Of a stretch of DNA of 64,000 nt, positions 8,780-17,795 are shown piece by piece (the first letter of the stretch is position 1; every line of letters starts with the position of its first letter). The stretch spans positions 6,320,564-6,384,563 of the forward strand of contig NZ_KB912942.1 of NCBI RefSeq assembly GCF_000383915.1, in the 5' to 3' direction. The notes below the pieces were generated by a model, which saw nothing but the letters and a program-made list of their open reading frames with translations, ran no database searches and was not told where the DNA came from. The position numbers and the translations under genes were made by a program. Source of the stretch: Amycolatopsis benzoatilytica AK 16/65 (GTDB taxonomy: Bacteria > Actinomycetota > Actinomycetes > Mycobacteriales > Pseudonocardiaceae).

Positions 8780-8880
8780 TCTGACAGGTTGAGCATGTCC
8801 CGATCAGCCGGATTCCACGCACTCCCCGGCTGAGTCGCGGGCAATGACCGCGGCTCGTCTCCCCCCTGCCGAGCCGCGGC
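8780..8880 (+). ncRNA. Candidate small RNA with C-rich hairpin loop and 12-codon ORF
   Basis: Downstream of the ACCAGTA inverted repeat lies a 12-codon frame (ATG 8795, stop 8831-8833; MSRSAGFHALPG). It is followed by a perfect 10-bp hairpin, CCGCGGCTCG (8848-8857) with CGAGCCGCGG (8870-8879), whose 12-nt loop contains six consecutive C. C6 loops are the hallmark of the actinobacterial 6C RNA, but that RNA has two adjacent C6 hairpins and here only one is clear. It could instead be a leader or a terminator-like structure. Confidence 0.25.
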
Positions 8881-8941
8881 CCGCCGGCCCCGTTGGCATC
8901 CCCCTCGTCACCGGGTCTTCGTAGGCGGGACCTGCAGCGGG

Positions 8942-8978
8942 ACGGCTCGAGATCGCGACTCCCCCTCCCTCGAGCCGT
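8942..8978 (-). terminator. Hairpin terminator after the DUF4349 gene
   Basis: A perfect 10-bp stem (ACGGCTCGAG / CTCGAGCCGT) lies 13 bp past the stop of the minus-strand DUF4349 gene. The plus strand of its loop is also C-rich. Confidence 0.6.
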
Positions 8979-8990
8979 TCCGCCAGTCCC

Positions 8991-9833
8991 TCATTCGGCG
9001 AGCCGGGCCTTGCGCCGCCGCCGCAACCACCAGGCCAGCGCGCCGGCCGGCACCCCGAACACCACCACGAACGGCAGCACCACGCCGAGCACACGCACCA
9101 GCCCGCCGCAGAAGTCCAGGAACGCGCTCCACCCGGCCGCCAGACCGGAAAGGAAGCCGCCGGACTCCGCGGGCGGCGCGGAGGCGGAGACCGCGAGCGT
9201 GACAGTCGCCATCGCGACCTGCCCGGCAAGCGATTTCTGCTGCTGCTCCAACGACTCGAGCGTGGCTTCCCGGCTGGTCAGTTCGCCTTCGACGGTCGCG
9301 ATCTCGGACACTGTCTGCGCCTTCGCCAGCAACGCGCGCATCCGATCGACGCTCGCGCGCTGGGTCGCCAGCCGCGCGTCCACGTCGATCACCTGCGCCG
9401 TCACGTCGTCCGCGCTGACTTCCCGTCGCGTCACCTTGCCCAGCCCGGCGAGCTGGTCGAGCACGCTGTCGAGTTTCTCCGCGGGCACCGACAAGGTCAG
9501 CGTCGCCGAGTCCGCGGAAGTGCTTTCCTGCCCGGGATATCCGCCCGCGGCGGTCGCGATCGAGCGCGCGTGCGGCACGACCTCGTCCAGCTTCGCCGCG
9601 GTCAGCGACAACCGCGCGCTGCGCGCCAGCTTGCGATCGGTCACCCCTGGCGCGGGTACCGGGGCCGGCACCGCACTCTTGCCCGCGCCGTAGTCCGTGC
9701 TCTGCCGCGGGGCCGACCCCGGCACCGGCGCGACCGCGGACTGCGCCCCCGACGACGATTCCGAGTTGCCGCTGCAACCGGCCAGCGCCAGCACCAACCC
9801 ACAGGCCAGCGCGTATCTCCACCGAATCCGCAT
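8991..9833 (-). CDS. DUF4349 domain lipoprotein
   Basis: 280 aa. The signal MRIRWRYALACGLVLALAGC has lipobox LAGC. A Ser/Pro/Ala linker follows, and then the DUF4349 domain (about 65-270): a beta-rich first half (KLARSARLSLTAAKLDEV, TLTLSVPAEKLDSVLDQL), a coiled-coil-like helix (about 150-200, RLATQRASVDRMRALLAKAQ), and a C-terminal transmembrane helix (about 245-270) ending in a basic tail RRRRKARLAE. It is therefore anchored twice in the membrane. Proteins of this family are widespread in actinomycetes and have no firm function. The gap to YbjN upstream is 64 bp. Confidence 0.87.
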   Translation of the reverse strand: MRIRWRYALACGLVLALAGCSGNSESSSGAQSAVAPVPGSAPRQSTDYGAGKSAVPAPVPAPGVTDRKLARSARLSLTAAKLDEVVPHARSIATAAGGYPGQESTSADSATLTLSVPAEKLDSVLDQLAGLGKVTRREVSADDVTAQVIDVDARLATQRASVDRMRALLAKAQTVSEIATVEGELTSREATLESLEQQQKSLAGQVAMATVTLAVSASAPPAESGGFLSGLAAGWSAFLDFCGGLVRVLGVVLPFVVVFGVPAGALAWWLRRRRKARLAE

Positions 9834-9897
9834 TTCCGGTCTCCCTCCAGTCGGCGGGGAGACGGGAGCGGCGTTCAGCGCCGTTGCACGGGTTCGG

Positions 9898-10410
9898 TCA
9901 CGACTCGGTCAACCCCGGTTCGTGGTCCGCGGCGGGTTCGGCGAGATGCTTGAACGCCTGCAGGTTCGCCAGCGATTCGCCGCGGGAGACCCGCCAGTCC
10001 CACTCCCGCCTGATCGAGCTCGCGAAGCCGATTTCCAGCAGCGAATTGAAATCGCCGTCCGCCGCCTCCAGCACCTGGCCGAGGATCTTGTCCAGTTCGG
10101 ACTCGGTCACGGTCTCCTTGCCGAACCGGCCGACCAGGTAGATGTCGCCCATGCTGTCCACTGTGTAGTGCACGCCGTAGAGCCGGGCGTTGCGCTGCAA
10201 CAGGAATCGGTAGACGTCCTCGTGCCGCTCGTCCGGACGACGGCATACGAACGCCTCCACCGAGAACGCGTGGTCGCCGTCCACCAGCCAGCAATTCGTC
10301 TGCAGCTTCTTGGTTCCGGGCAGCGTCACGAAGTACTTGCCCTCGCCGCGCCGATCGTACTTGAGCCCGCTCGCGTCCAAAGTAGACTTGATAACCGCGT
10401 CCAGGCTCAC
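9898..10410 (-). CDS. YbjN domain protein (type III secretion chaperone-like fold)
   Basis: 170 aa from a GTG that overlaps the mshA stop (GTGA). Sequence: [20 protein letters not shown] at the start, then [20 protein letters not shown] and [20 protein letters not shown], typical of the YbjN/T3SS-chaperone-like fold. The homologue Rv0487 also follows mshA in mycobacteria. Direct overlap implies co-translation with mshA and perhaps a helper role in mycothiol synthesis, but no biochemical function is established. The C-terminal tail is acidic. Confidence 0.85.
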   Translation of the reverse strand: MSLDAVIKSTLDASGLKYDRRGEGKYFVTLPGTKKLQTNCWLVDGDHAFSVEAFVCRRPDERHEDVYRFLLQRNARLYGVHYTVDSMGDIYLVGRFGKETVTESELDKILGQVLEAADGDFNSLLEIGFASSIRREWDWRVSRGESLANLQAFKHLAEPAADHEPGLTES

Positions 10411-11714
10411 ACCGCCACCTCCGCACGAAGTTCCAGCGCCTGCCGGAACGCTCTGGTCGCCTGAGCATAGATGTCCAGCAACGAATCCGTGGTGCGCCGC
10501 CAGGAGAACCGCTGCGCGTGCTGGACCGCGTTGGCGGCCAGTTCCGCCTGCCGGTCCGGCCGCAGCGCGACCGAGGCGAGCGCGTCCGCCCAGTCCGTCG
10601 CGCGGTGCGAGGGGACCAGCAGCCCGGAAACCCCGTGCGGAACCGCGACCGGCAGCCCGCCGACCTCCGCGGCCACCACCGGGGTGCCGCATGCCTGCGC
10701 TTCGAGCGCCACCAAGCCGAACGACTCGTTGTAGCTGGGCACCGCGACCACATCGGCCGCGCAGAACACCGTGCGCAGCTTCCGTCCCGGCTGCGGCGGC
10801 AAGAACCGCACCTGCTCGGTGATGCCCAGCTGCGCGGCCAGCTCGCGCAGCATCTGCGGTTGTTCCAGCCCAGTCCCGGACGGTCCGCCGACCACCAGCA
10901 CGATCAGCCGCGACGCCAGTTCCGGCCGCCGCCGCAGCATCTCCGCCGCGGCGTGCAGCAGGACGTCCGGTGCCTTCAGCGGCTGGATCCGCCCGGCGAA
11001 GGCGAGGACCACCGCGTCCGTCGGCAGCCGCAGCTCGCGCCGCGCGTCCAGCTTCGAACCCGGTGTGAAGCGTTCGAGGTCGACACCCGGCGGCACGGCG
11101 TGCACCGCGTGCGGAGCCGCGCCGTACAGGTCGACCAGTTGCCGCGCCTCGACCTGAGTGTTCGCGACCAGGCAGTCCGCCTCGGCGACCACCTGCTCCT
11201 CGCCCATCACGCGGGTGCGCGGCTCAGGCTTGTCGCCCTCGGCGAGCAGCGAGTTCTTCACCTTCGCCAGGGTGTGCGCGGTGTGCACGAGCGGCACGCC
11301 CCACCGGTCCCGAGCCAACCAGCCGACCTGGCCGGACAGCCAGTAGTGCGAATGGATCAGGTCGTAGTAGCCCGGCTCGTGGAACGCCTCCGCACGCAGC
11401 ACGCCCGAGGTGAAGGCGCACAGCTGTGCGGGCAGCTCGTCACGCGCCAGCGGCTCGAACGGCCCGGCCGGCACGTGCCGCACCGTCACGCCGGGCGCGA
11501 GCTCGGCCAGCGGCGGCTGCTCCGACGAAGTCGCCCGGGTGAACACCTCTACCTCGATGCCGCGTCGCGCCATCTCCTGCGCGGTCTGGCTCACGTAGAC
11601 GTTCAAGCCGCCCGCGTCGCCGGTGCCCGGCTGCTCGAGCGGGGAGGTGTGCACGGACATGACCGCGATCCGGCGCGGCTCAGCGATGAATCCCTCGAGG
11701 GTCACCTTGGTCAC
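10407..11714 (-). CDS. mshA: D-inositol-3-phosphate glycosyltransferase (mycothiol synthesis)
   Basis: 435 aa. It transfers GlcNAc from UDP-GlcNAc to 1L-myo-inositol-1-phosphate, the first step of mycothiol synthesis in the cytoplasm. GT-B fold: the N-terminal domain has [20 protein letters not shown] and [18 protein letters not shown]; the C-terminal domain has [15 protein letters not shown] and the family-4 EX7E motif in [20 protein letters not shown]. The GTG at 11714 overlaps the upstream hydrolase stop (GTGA) and lies after AGGAG. Much longer upstream readings of this frame are only the hydrolase gene out of frame. The gene lies in a run with ldt, a hydrolase and YbjN. Confidence 0.96.
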   Translation of the reverse strand: MTKVTLEGFIAEPRRIAVMSVHTSPLEQPGTGDAGGLNVYVSQTAQEMARRGIEVEVFTRATSSEQPPLAELAPGVTVRHVPAGPFEPLARDELPAQLCAFTSGVLRAEAFHEPGYYDLIHSHYWLSGQVGWLARDRWGVPLVHTAHTLAKVKNSLLAEGDKPEPRTRVMGEEQVVAEADCLVANTQVEARQLVDLYGAAPHAVHAVPPGVDLERFTPGSKLDARRELRLPTDAVVLAFAGRIQPLKAPDVLLHAAAEMLRRRPELASRLIVLVVGGPSGTGLEQPQMLRELAAQLGITEQVRFLPPQPGRKLRTVFCAADVVAVPSYNESFGLVALEAQACGTPVVAAEVGGLPVAVPHGVSGLLVPSHRATDWADALASVALRPDRQAELAANAVQHAQRFSWRRTTDSLLDIYAQATRAFRQALELRAEVAV

Positions 11715-12541
11715 TCCTGCTGGTCGGCTGTGTTCCCGGCGAACCGCCGCAGCACGGAGCCGAACTCCTCCGGCTCCTCGACGAACGGCAGATGCCCGGC
11801 CCCAACGAACCAACGCAGAACCGCCCCCGGAATCTTCCCGGCGGAAAATTCGGCAGCGCAAGGATCGACCACGCCGTCCGCCGAGCCGTGCACGACCAGC
11901 GTCGGCTTGTCGATCGCGGCCAGCACGTCTTCGCTGCCGATCTCGCGGCGGAACAGCGCGCCGCGCACCGACGGCGGCACCGAAAGCGAGCTGCCGAGCA
12001 TCGCCTGCGCGTACCCGCCGGGCACCTTTTCGCTGGCCTGCGCCCGGGTGAACTCGACCAGCGCCGGGATCGCCGTTTCGGCGTCCTCGGCCAGCGCGGC
12101 GGGCAACGCGGCCCGCATCACCGGTCCCGTCTTGCCGCCCTCGCGCTTGCGGCCGATCTCGGTGATCGCGCCCACGAGCACGATGCCGCCCAGCCGTGCG
12201 GTGCCGTGCACGCGCAGATAGTCCGCGATCACCAGGCCGCCGTAGGACCAGCCGACCAGGATCGCGTCCGGCCCCGCGAAGTCCAGGACCGCGGCGAGGT
12301 CGCCCGCCCACTGCTCCGGGTCGTCGTAGCCGTCGGCGGGCACGTCCGAACAGCCGTGCCCGCGCAGGTCCATGGCGACCAGACGGAAGTTCTCCGCCAG
12401 CGCCGGGTCTGCGAACTGACGCGACCAGGCAGCCGCGGACTGAGCCCAGCCGTGCACGAAAACGATCGGACGCGCGTCTTCGGGGCCAGCGACGCGCAGC
12501 GCGATGCGCACGCCGCCGGCGCCGGTTACTTCGGTGTTCAC
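11711..12541 (-). CDS. Alpha/beta-fold hydrolase
   Basis: 276 aa. The alpha/beta hydrolase fold shows [12 protein letters not shown] (oxyanion loop), [10 protein letters not shown], the nucleophile elbow VGWSYGG with S99, an acid in [11 protein letters not shown] and the catalytic His in GAGHLPF. The substrate is unknown; it resembles non-haem peroxidase/esterase-type members. It starts 29 bp after the L,D-transpeptidase stop and overlaps mshA by 4 bp, so it is part of the same transcript. Confidence 0.87.
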   Translation of the reverse strand: MNTEVTGAGGVRIALRVAGPEDARPIVFVHGWAQSAAAWSRQFADPALAENFRLVAMDLRGHGCSDVPADGYDDPEQWAGDLAAVLDFAGPDAILVGWSYGGLVIADYLRVHGTARLGGIVLVGAITEIGRKREGGKTGPVMRAALPAALAEDAETAIPALVEFTRAQASEKVPGGYAQAMLGSSLSVPPSVRGALFRREIGSEDVLAAIDKPTLVVHGSADGVVDPCAAEFSAGKIPGAVLRWFVGAGHLPFVEEPEEFGSVLRRFAGNTADQQE

Positions 12542-12570
12542 GCCTTACTTCGTAGCAGACGGCCAGTGGA

Positions 12571-13758
12571 TCACTTCGCGGCCGAGAGCGACTTCCAGGA
12601 GGACCAGTCGTAGAACCAGTCCTTGACGTCCGAACTCGTCGGGCTGCCCAGGTTCGAACCAGTGACCTCGACCGGGTCGCCGATCATCGCCGAGTCGAAG
12701 TACGCCTTGGCGTCCGCTTCGAGCAGGTTCACGCAGCCGTGCGAGTTGTTCGTCTTGCCGATCGCGGCCGCATTGTCCTGGTTCTCGTGGATGAACTCGC
12801 CGTGGTTGGAGAACCGGCAGGCCCACTTCTTGTTGACGTTGGTGTAGCCGTAGCGCGCGTTGTCGAACACCGCGTGCGGCTCCTTGGACATGATGATGAA
12901 GGTGCCGTTCGGGGTGTTGCGGTCGGTCACCGAGTCCAGCCCGTTGGAGCACGGGTAGCTCGCGCTCTCCGCGCCGCCGCGGTAGACCTTCATCACATGG
13001 TCCGGGGTGTGGATCTTGACCACCTGGTTGCGGCCGACCTTGAACTTGGTGGTGACGTCGGACTTGCCGTACACGCCGCCGCCGAGGTGCACGCCGTACA
13101 GATTGGCCTCGACCTCGACGGTGATGTTGGCCGGCCAGTACTCCTTGGGCCGCCAGTCCACCTGGGTCGGCGAGATCCAGCCCCAGGCCCCCTCGACGTC
13201 CTTGCTGGTCTTGATCTTCAGCGCCTTCTCCACCGCGGCCCGGTCCTTCGGGGCGCCGCCCTGGAACTTCACGCTGACCGGCATCGCGACGCCGACCTCG
13301 GCGTCGTCGCCCGGGTTGAGCGTGGCGCGCATCTGCTTGGCCGGGCTGATGGTCGCGAACGAGCCCTTGAACTCGGCTTCCCGCTGGTCGGTGCCGGTGG
13401 CCTTGGCCGCGTAGGTGTAGTTCTTGCCGTAGCCGAGCGGCTCCGAACTGGTCCACGACAGGCCGTCGGCGGACAGTTCGCCCTTGATCGCGTCGCCGCC
13501 CTCGTTGGTGACCTTGACCTCGGTGAGCTTGCCTTCGGTGACCTTGACCACGACCGGCTCTCGCACGTCCGCGTCCTTGGCCCCGGCAGCCGGGGTGGCG
13601 GTGATCTTCGCCACCGGTGCGACCGGGGCACCGCCCTTGTCGCCGCCTGCCCCCTGCGGCGTCGCAGTCCCCTCGTTGCTGCTGCTTGAGCACGCGGCGG
13701 CCAGCGCCGCCGCGCTCACCGCTGCCACGGCCTTGAACACCGTACGGCGCTCGATCAC
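12571..13758 (-). CDS. L,D-transpeptidase lipoprotein with Ig-like domains
   Basis: 395 aa from a GTG with a well-spaced GGAGGT site (the ATG nine codons upstream lacks one). The signal [20 protein letters not shown] ends in lipobox LAAAC. Two Ig-like domains (about 50-245) precede a YkuD catalytic domain with the motif [12 protein letters not shown]. The Cys in HGC is the nucleophile. These enzymes form 3-3 crosslinks between diaminopimelate residues of peptidoglycan outside the membrane. The layout matches mycobacterial LdtMt2/LprQ, and lprQ (Rv0483) sits next to murB as here. It is the first gene of the run leading to mshA. Confidence 0.93.
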   Translation of the reverse strand: MIERRTVFKAVAAVSAAALAAACSSSSNEGTATPQGAGGDKGGAPVAPVAKITATPAAGAKDADVREPVVVKVTEGKLTEVKVTNEGGDAIKGELSADGLSWTSSEPLGYGKNYTYAAKATGTDQREAEFKGSFATISPAKQMRATLNPGDDAEVGVAMPVSVKFQGGAPKDRAAVEKALKIKTSKDVEGAWGWISPTQVDWRPKEYWPANITVEVEANLYGVHLGGGVYGKSDVTTKFKVGRNQVVKIHTPDHVMKVYRGGAESASYPCSNGLDSVTDRNTPNGTFIIMSKEPHAVFDNARYGYTNVNKKWACRFSNHGEFIHENQDNAAAIGKTNNSHGCVNLLEADAKAYFDSAMIGDPVEVTGSNLGSPTSSDVKDWFYDWSSWKSLSAAK

Positions 13759-13923
13759 GGTCCTACCTCCAGTTGTCCCCCGCACCGGCTTCTTCCCACA
13801 TCACCGCCGGTGAGCGACTCGACGTTACCTGCGAACCGGAAAAATCACTCCTCCCCGGGAGACGTTTCACCCCGGATCCGGTTGCCGCCCGTTTCCTGTC
13901 GGTTTGCTGTCAGCTGGGCTGGT

Positions 13924-14979
13924 TCACAGCGAGCAGTTGACGAGCAGCGGTTCCGGATGCAGCCGCACGCCGAACCGGGCCTCGACCCCGTCGCGGACCT
14001 CACGGGCGAGCGCGAGCAGGTCGGCGGTGCTGGCCGCGCCGCGGTTGGTGAGCGCGAGGGTGTGCTTGGTCGACAGCGAGACGCGCTCGCCCGGCCCGGG
14101 GTAACCCTTGCCGAAGCCGGCGCGCTCGATCAGCCAGGCGGCGGAGAGCTTCACGCCGCCGTCGGCCGGGTACTGCGGGATCCTGCCCTCGGTGGTTTCG
14201 GCGATCTTCTCGATGGTGGCGGCCGCGTCGGACTCCGAGACGATCGGGTTGGTGAAGAACGACCCGGCACTCCAGGTGTCGTGGTCAGCAGGGTCGAGCA
14301 CCATGCCCTTGCCGCGACGCAGCCCGAGCACCGCCTCGCGAGCCCGCGCGGCGGGGACCTTCGCGTCAGTCTCGACGCCGAGCGTGCGCGCGAGTTCGGC
14401 GTACCGGATGGGCGCGGACTGGCCGCTCGGGTCGATCCGGAACCGCACGCTGAGCACGACGCCGCGGTCGGTGCCCTTGAGGATGCTGGTGCGGTAGGCG
14501 AAGCCGAGTTCGTCGGCCTTGACGGTGCGGATTTCCTTGGCGGCCCGGTCGTAGAGCTCGACGGAGACGATCGACCCCGCTACCTCGCAGCCGTACGCGC
14601 CGACGTTCTGGATCGGCGTCGCGCCGACCGAACCGGGGATGCCGGAGAGGCATTCGAGCCCGCCGAGGCCGCGGTCGACCAGCGCGGCGACGAACGAGTC
14701 CCACTCTTGCCCGGCGGCCGCCTCGACGAGGTCGCCCTCGCGGGTCCAGCCGGTGTTGGCGATCCGGATGAGGGTGCCGTCGAAGCCGTCGTCGCCGACG
14801 ACGAGGTTGGATCCGCCGCCGAGGAGCAGGACGGGCTCACCGGCTTCGTCGGCGGCCCGCACCGCGGCGACCAGTTCGTCCGAGGTGGTCGCGGTGACGA
14901 GCCGCCGCACCGGACCGCCGAGGCGGAGGGTGGTGTAGTCGGCGAGGCGGGCCGGGCCAGGCGTTTCAGCGGTGTCCAC
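13924..14979 (-). CDS. murB: UDP-N-acetylenolpyruvoylglucosamine reductase
   Basis: 351 aa. This FAD enzyme makes UDP-N-acetylmuramate in the cytoplasmic phase of peptidoglycan synthesis. FAD-binding motifs LLLGGGSNLVVGDDGF (about 50-65) and GIPGSVGATPIQNVGAYG are clear. The active-site Ser is in WSAGSFFTNPIV and the catalytic Glu in LHPEPLLVN near the C terminus. Length and the SFFTNP loop fit the type I form. It is divergent from the DUF2505 gene, the same arrangement as murB/Rv0481c in mycobacteria. Confidence 0.96.
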   Translation of the reverse strand: MDTAETPGPARLADYTTLRLGGPVRRLVTATTSDELVAAVRAADEAGEPVLLLGGGSNLVVGDDGFDGTLIRIANTGWTREGDLVEAAAGQEWDSFVAALVDRGLGGLECLSGIPGSVGATPIQNVGAYGCEVAGSIVSVELYDRAAKEIRTVKADELGFAYRTSILKGTDRGVVLSVRFRIDPSGQSAPIRYAELARTLGVETDAKVPAARAREAVLGLRRGKGMVLDPADHDTWSAGSFFTNPIVSESDAAATIEKIAETTEGRIPQYPADGGVKLSAAWLIERAGFGKGYPGPGERVSLSTKHTLALTNRGAASTADLLALAREVRDGVEARFGVRLHPEPLLVNCSL

Positions 14980-15025
14980 GAACCTTGACGGTACTGACCG
15001 TCTCGACGCCCCCGCCTGCCCGGCC

Positions 15026-15080
15026 GTCCGTGAAGGGGTCCTTGAGGGAATCTGAGTCCCTCAATGTTCCCTTCACGGAC
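15026..15080. repeat. Family-2 dispersed inverted repeat, copy 1
   Basis: A 55-bp element with arms GTCCGTGAAGGG.. and ..CCCTTCACGGAC lies between the divergent murB and DUF2505 genes. Similar elements occur at 28137-28190, 41836-41898 and 61684-61799, with split copies at 20797-20929 and 49633-49777. Confidence 0.85.
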
Positions 15081-15124
15081 TTCGTGGCAGCGAAGCCCGG
15101 CACCCGCCCGGTACTGTCCGGTTC

Positions 15125-15625
15125 ATGGGATCCCGGATCGAGCACCGCGGCCAGTTCGAAGGTTCGCTCGCGGACGTGTTCGCCGCGGTGGCCGGCGAGG
15201 AGGCGCTGCGGGCGCGGCTGGTCGCGCTGGGCGGTGACGACGCGAAGCTCCTCTCGTACTTCGCCGAAGGCGACGCAGTGCGGTACGAGCTGCAGCACGG
15301 CATCAAGGCCGCCAAGCTGCCGCAGGCCGTACGCGCACTGCACAAGGGCGACATCATCGTGCGCCGCAAGCAGAGCTGGCGGCGAGCGGGCGACGATTAC
15401 GCCGGGAAGACCGAGGTCGGCGTCGGCGGAGTGCCCGGTGAGATCGGGGCGTCGACGTTCCTCTCGATCATCGACGAAAGGGTCACTTTCCGCACTTCCG
15501 GCGAGGTCGTGGTGCGGATTCCGCTGTTCGGCGGACGGATCGAGGAGTTCGTCTCCGAGCAGGTCGTCAACCTGCTGCGGAGCGAGGACGAGTTCACCGC
15601 ACAGTGGCTGGCCGAGCACGCCTGA
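15125..15625 (+). CDS. DUF2505 domain protein
   Basis: 166 aa, matching the whole DUF2505 family (SRPBCC/START-like fold). It begins MGSRIEHRGQFEGSLADVFA and contains KLPQAVRALHKGDIIVRR. The position beside murB matches Rv0481c. A hydrophobic-ligand cavity is likely from the fold, but ligand and role are unknown. A clear ATG follows the family-2 repeat by 45 bp. It probably shares a transcript with the methyltransferase that follows. Confidence 0.85.
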   Translation: MGSRIEHRGQFEGSLADVFAAVAGEEALRARLVALGGDDAKLLSYFAEGDAVRYELQHGIKAAKLPQAVRALHKGDIIVRRKQSWRRAGDDYAGKTEVGVGGVPGEIGASTFLSIIDERVTFRTSGEVVVRIPLFGGRIEEFVSEQVVNLLRSEDEFTAQWLAEHA

Positions 15626-15630
15626 CCCCG

Positions 15631-16404
15631 GTGGGCGCCCCGACCCGGGGCACCACCAACCCCAACCGGTTGCGCCGGGTCGATCGCTGGCTGGCCGGCG
15701 ACCCGTCGGTCACCCGGCTGCTGCGGCGCGGCGACAGTCCGCTGGTCGTCGATCTCGGTTACGGGGCGTCCCCGGTCACCACCGTCGAGCTGGCCCGCTG
15801 GCTGGCCCGGGTGCGGCCGGACGTCCGCGTGCTCGGGCTCGAACTCGACCCGGTACGCGTCGCCGCCGCCGAGCGCGCGGCGGATCCGCCCCGGCTGGAC
15901 TTCCGGCGCGGCGGTTTCGAGCTCGCCGGGACCCGGCCGGTGCTGGTGCGCGCGTTCAACGTGCTCCGGCAGTACGCCGAGGACGAGGTTCCGGGCGCGT
16001 GGCAGCTGATGCTCGACGCGATGCCGCCGGACGGCCTGCTGGTCGAGGGCACCTGCGACGAGATCGGCCGGCTGTCCGCCTGGGTGCTTGTCGGGGCCGC
16101 CGGGCCGGTCTCGCTGACTCTGTCCGTCCGGCTCGCCGAACTCGACCAACCGTCCACAGTGGCCGAACGCTTGCCGAAGGTTCTCATTCACCGCAACGTT
16201 CCTGGCGAGCGTGTGCACGCTCTTCTGTCCACTTTGGACGAATGCTGGGCGGCCGCCGCCCCGCACCGTTCGTTCGGGGTGCGCGCCCGGTGGACCACCG
16301 CCGTCGCCATGCTCGCCGCCCGCGGCTGGCCGCTTTCCGGCAACCCGGCTCGGTGGCGGCTCGGCGAGCTGACCGTGCCCTGGGCGAGCGTCGCGCCGCG
16401 CTGA
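15631..16404 (+). CDS. Class I SAM-dependent methyltransferase
   Basis: 257 aa if GTG 15631 is used; a GTG at 15604 overlapping the upstream gene would add nine residues. I favour 15631 because the conserved-looking part starts at TRGTTNPNRLRRVDRW. The SAM site is VVDLGYGASPVTTVELA (motif I) and LGLELDPVRVAAAE (acidic end of beta 2). The C-terminal half is less typical. The substrate is unknown. The gene starts 5 bp after the DUF2505 stop. Confidence 0.8.
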   Translation: MGAPTRGTTNPNRLRRVDRWLAGDPSVTRLLRRGDSPLVVDLGYGASPVTTVELARWLARVRPDVRVLGLELDPVRVAAAERAADPPRLDFRRGGFELAGTRPVLVRAFNVLRQYAEDEVPGAWQLMLDAMPPDGLLVEGTCDEIGRLSAWVLVGAAGPVSLTLSVRLAELDQPSTVAERLPKVLIHRNVPGERVHALLSTLDECWAAAAPHRSFGVRARWTTAVAMLAARGWPLSGNPARWRLGELTVPWASVAPR

Positions 16405-16446
16405 ACCCTCCTGTTCACCACCCGCACCCCGCTGGGTCACCCTCCG

Positions 16447-17271
16447 GTGACCTTCGGTGATGACGATGAGCGGGTGGAACTGCTTGAGCACGTCACCGCG
16501 CTGATCCGGGGCACCCTCGGCTCGCCCTGGCTGTGGCTGCTCGTGTTCGCGATCGCCGGACTGGACGCGCTGCTGCCGTTCATGCCGAGCGAAACGACCG
16601 TCGTGACCGTCGCCGTGCTGGTCGGCCCGGACGCCGGCCGGCTCGCGTTACTGGTCGCCGTCTCCGCTGCCGGGGCCTGGGCCGGCGACTGTCTCGGGTA
16701 CGCGGTGGGCCGCGCCGCCGGGCCGCGCGCGGTCGGCTGGCTGGAGCGCGGACCGTCCGGGCGGCAACGCTACGAATGGGCTCGCGACCAGGTGCGCCGG
16801 CAGGCTCCGCTGCTGATCATCGCCGCGCGATACCTGCCGGGCGGCCGGGTCGCGAGCGCACTGGCCAACGGCAGCCTCGGCTATCCACTGCGCCGGTTCA
16901 TGCCGCTCGACGCGGCCGGGGCGACGCTCTGGTCGGTGTACAGCGTGCTGATCGGGCTCGCCGGCGGTGCCGCCTTCGCCGACCGTCCGGCGTACGGCTT
17001 GCTGCTGTCGTTCCTGCTCGGGCTGGCACTGGTCACCCTGATCGAGTTCGCCCGCCGCGTACGGGCGCGCAGGCTACGGTCGGTTCATGGACGCACCCCG
17101 CCTGCTGGAGGCGATCGACATCCACGCCGACCGGATCAAGCTGGCGGTCCTGGCCGCCGGCCCGGACGCATCGGTCCCGAACTGTCCGAAGTGGACAGTA
17201 CGGGATCTGGTGATACACCTGACGGCGGTGCTCTCCTACACGGTCGCGGCGATCACCGACCGGAACGCTGA
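16447..17271 (+). CDS. DedA-family membrane protein with out-of-frame tail over next gene
   Basis: 274 aa from GTG 16447 (GTG 16474 is an alternative, giving VELLEHVTALI). Several hydrophobic helices lie in residues about 20-205. The DedA core has LPFMPSETTVV, GAWAGDCLGYAVGRAAG and AARYLPGGR with conserved Gly/Arg residues. DedA proteins are linked to lipid carrier recycling and membrane homeostasis. The expected end is near residue 210, yet the frame stays open another 65 codons and overlaps the next gene by 185 bp with a Gly/Arg/Pro-rich tail. A lost stop codon or a base error is possible. Confidence 0.82.
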   Translation: MTFGDDDERVELLEHVTALIRGTLGSPWLWLLVFAIAGLDALLPFMPSETTVVTVAVLVGPDAGRLALLVAVSAAGAWAGDCLGYAVGRAAGPRAVGWLERGPSGRQRYEWARDQVRRQAPLLIIAARYLPGGRVASALANGSLGYPLRRFMPLDAAGATLWSVYSVLIGLAGGAAFADRPAYGLLLSFLLGLALVTLIEFARRVRARRLRSVHGRTPPAGGDRHPRRPDQAGGPGRRPGRIGPELSEVDSTGSGDTPDGGALLHGRGDHRPER

Positions 17272-17779
17272 GCCGCGGCAGCCCGCCGACTGGGCCGACC
17301 TGCTCGGCTGCTGGGACGGCCAGCGGATGGCGGTACGCGAAGCCTTGCGCCGGCCCGCCGACCTCCCGCTGCGCTCGCCGTTCCCGCAGGGCGGCCCGGT
17401 CACCGTCGGCGACTGGACCCGCCGGCTCGCGCACGAGTTCGCCATCCACCGGCTCGACGCGGAAAGCGCCCTGCCTGCCCCACCGGCCACCCGTTACACG
17501 CCGGCCTTCGCCGAGGACGGCATCGACGAGTTCCTCGCCTTCCTCACCCCTCGCCGCGTCCGGCCCGCCGGCCGCACCGGGGTCGTCCAGGCGAGCACCG
17601 GCACCCGCGGCTGGACCGTCCTGCTGCACGCCGACCAGCCGCCCACCCTCGGCGAGGGCACGCCGGACCTCACCCTGACCGGACCGGCCGACGACGTATA
17701 CCGCGCGTTGTGGGGCCGCCCGAACACCGCCGAAACCGTCGGCGACGCCACCCTTCTGGAACCCCTGACCGCGCCCTGA
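17087..17779 (+). CDS. Maleylpyruvate-isomerase-family mycothiol-dependent enzyme
   Basis: 230 aa. The N-terminal DinB-like domain (about 1-135) has the family metal-ligand pattern: His in LVIHLTAVL and Glu/His in LAHEFAIHRLDAE. The C-terminal domain (about 150-230) is the smaller MDMPI C domain ending PADDVYRALWGRP. Members use mycothiol as cofactor, for example in maleylpyruvate isomerisation; the actual substrate here is unknown. mshA about 6 kb away supplies the thiol pathway. The start lies inside the DedA reading frame. Confidence 0.82.
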   Translation: MDAPRLLEAIDIHADRIKLAVLAAGPDASVPNCPKWTVRDLVIHLTAVLSYTVAAITDRNAEPRQPADWADLLGCWDGQRMAVREALRRPADLPLRSPFPQGGPVTVGDWTRRLAHEFAIHRLDAESALPAPPATRYTPAFAEDGIDEFLAFLTPRRVRPAGRTGVVQASTGTRGWTVLLHADQPPTLGEGTPDLTLTGPADDVYRALWGRPNTAETVGDATLLEPLTAP

Positions 17780-17795
17780 CCAGCGGACGGCGAGA

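Noticed and set aside
10407..12311. 634-codon reading of the mshA frame
   Set aside because: Upstream part is the hydrolase gene out of frame; GTG 11714 with AGGAG and stop-start overlap is the natural start.
12651..12660. GGTTCGAACC, resembling a tRNA T-loop
   Set aside because: It is inside the L,D-transpeptidase gene and no acceptor stem or anticodon arm surrounds it.
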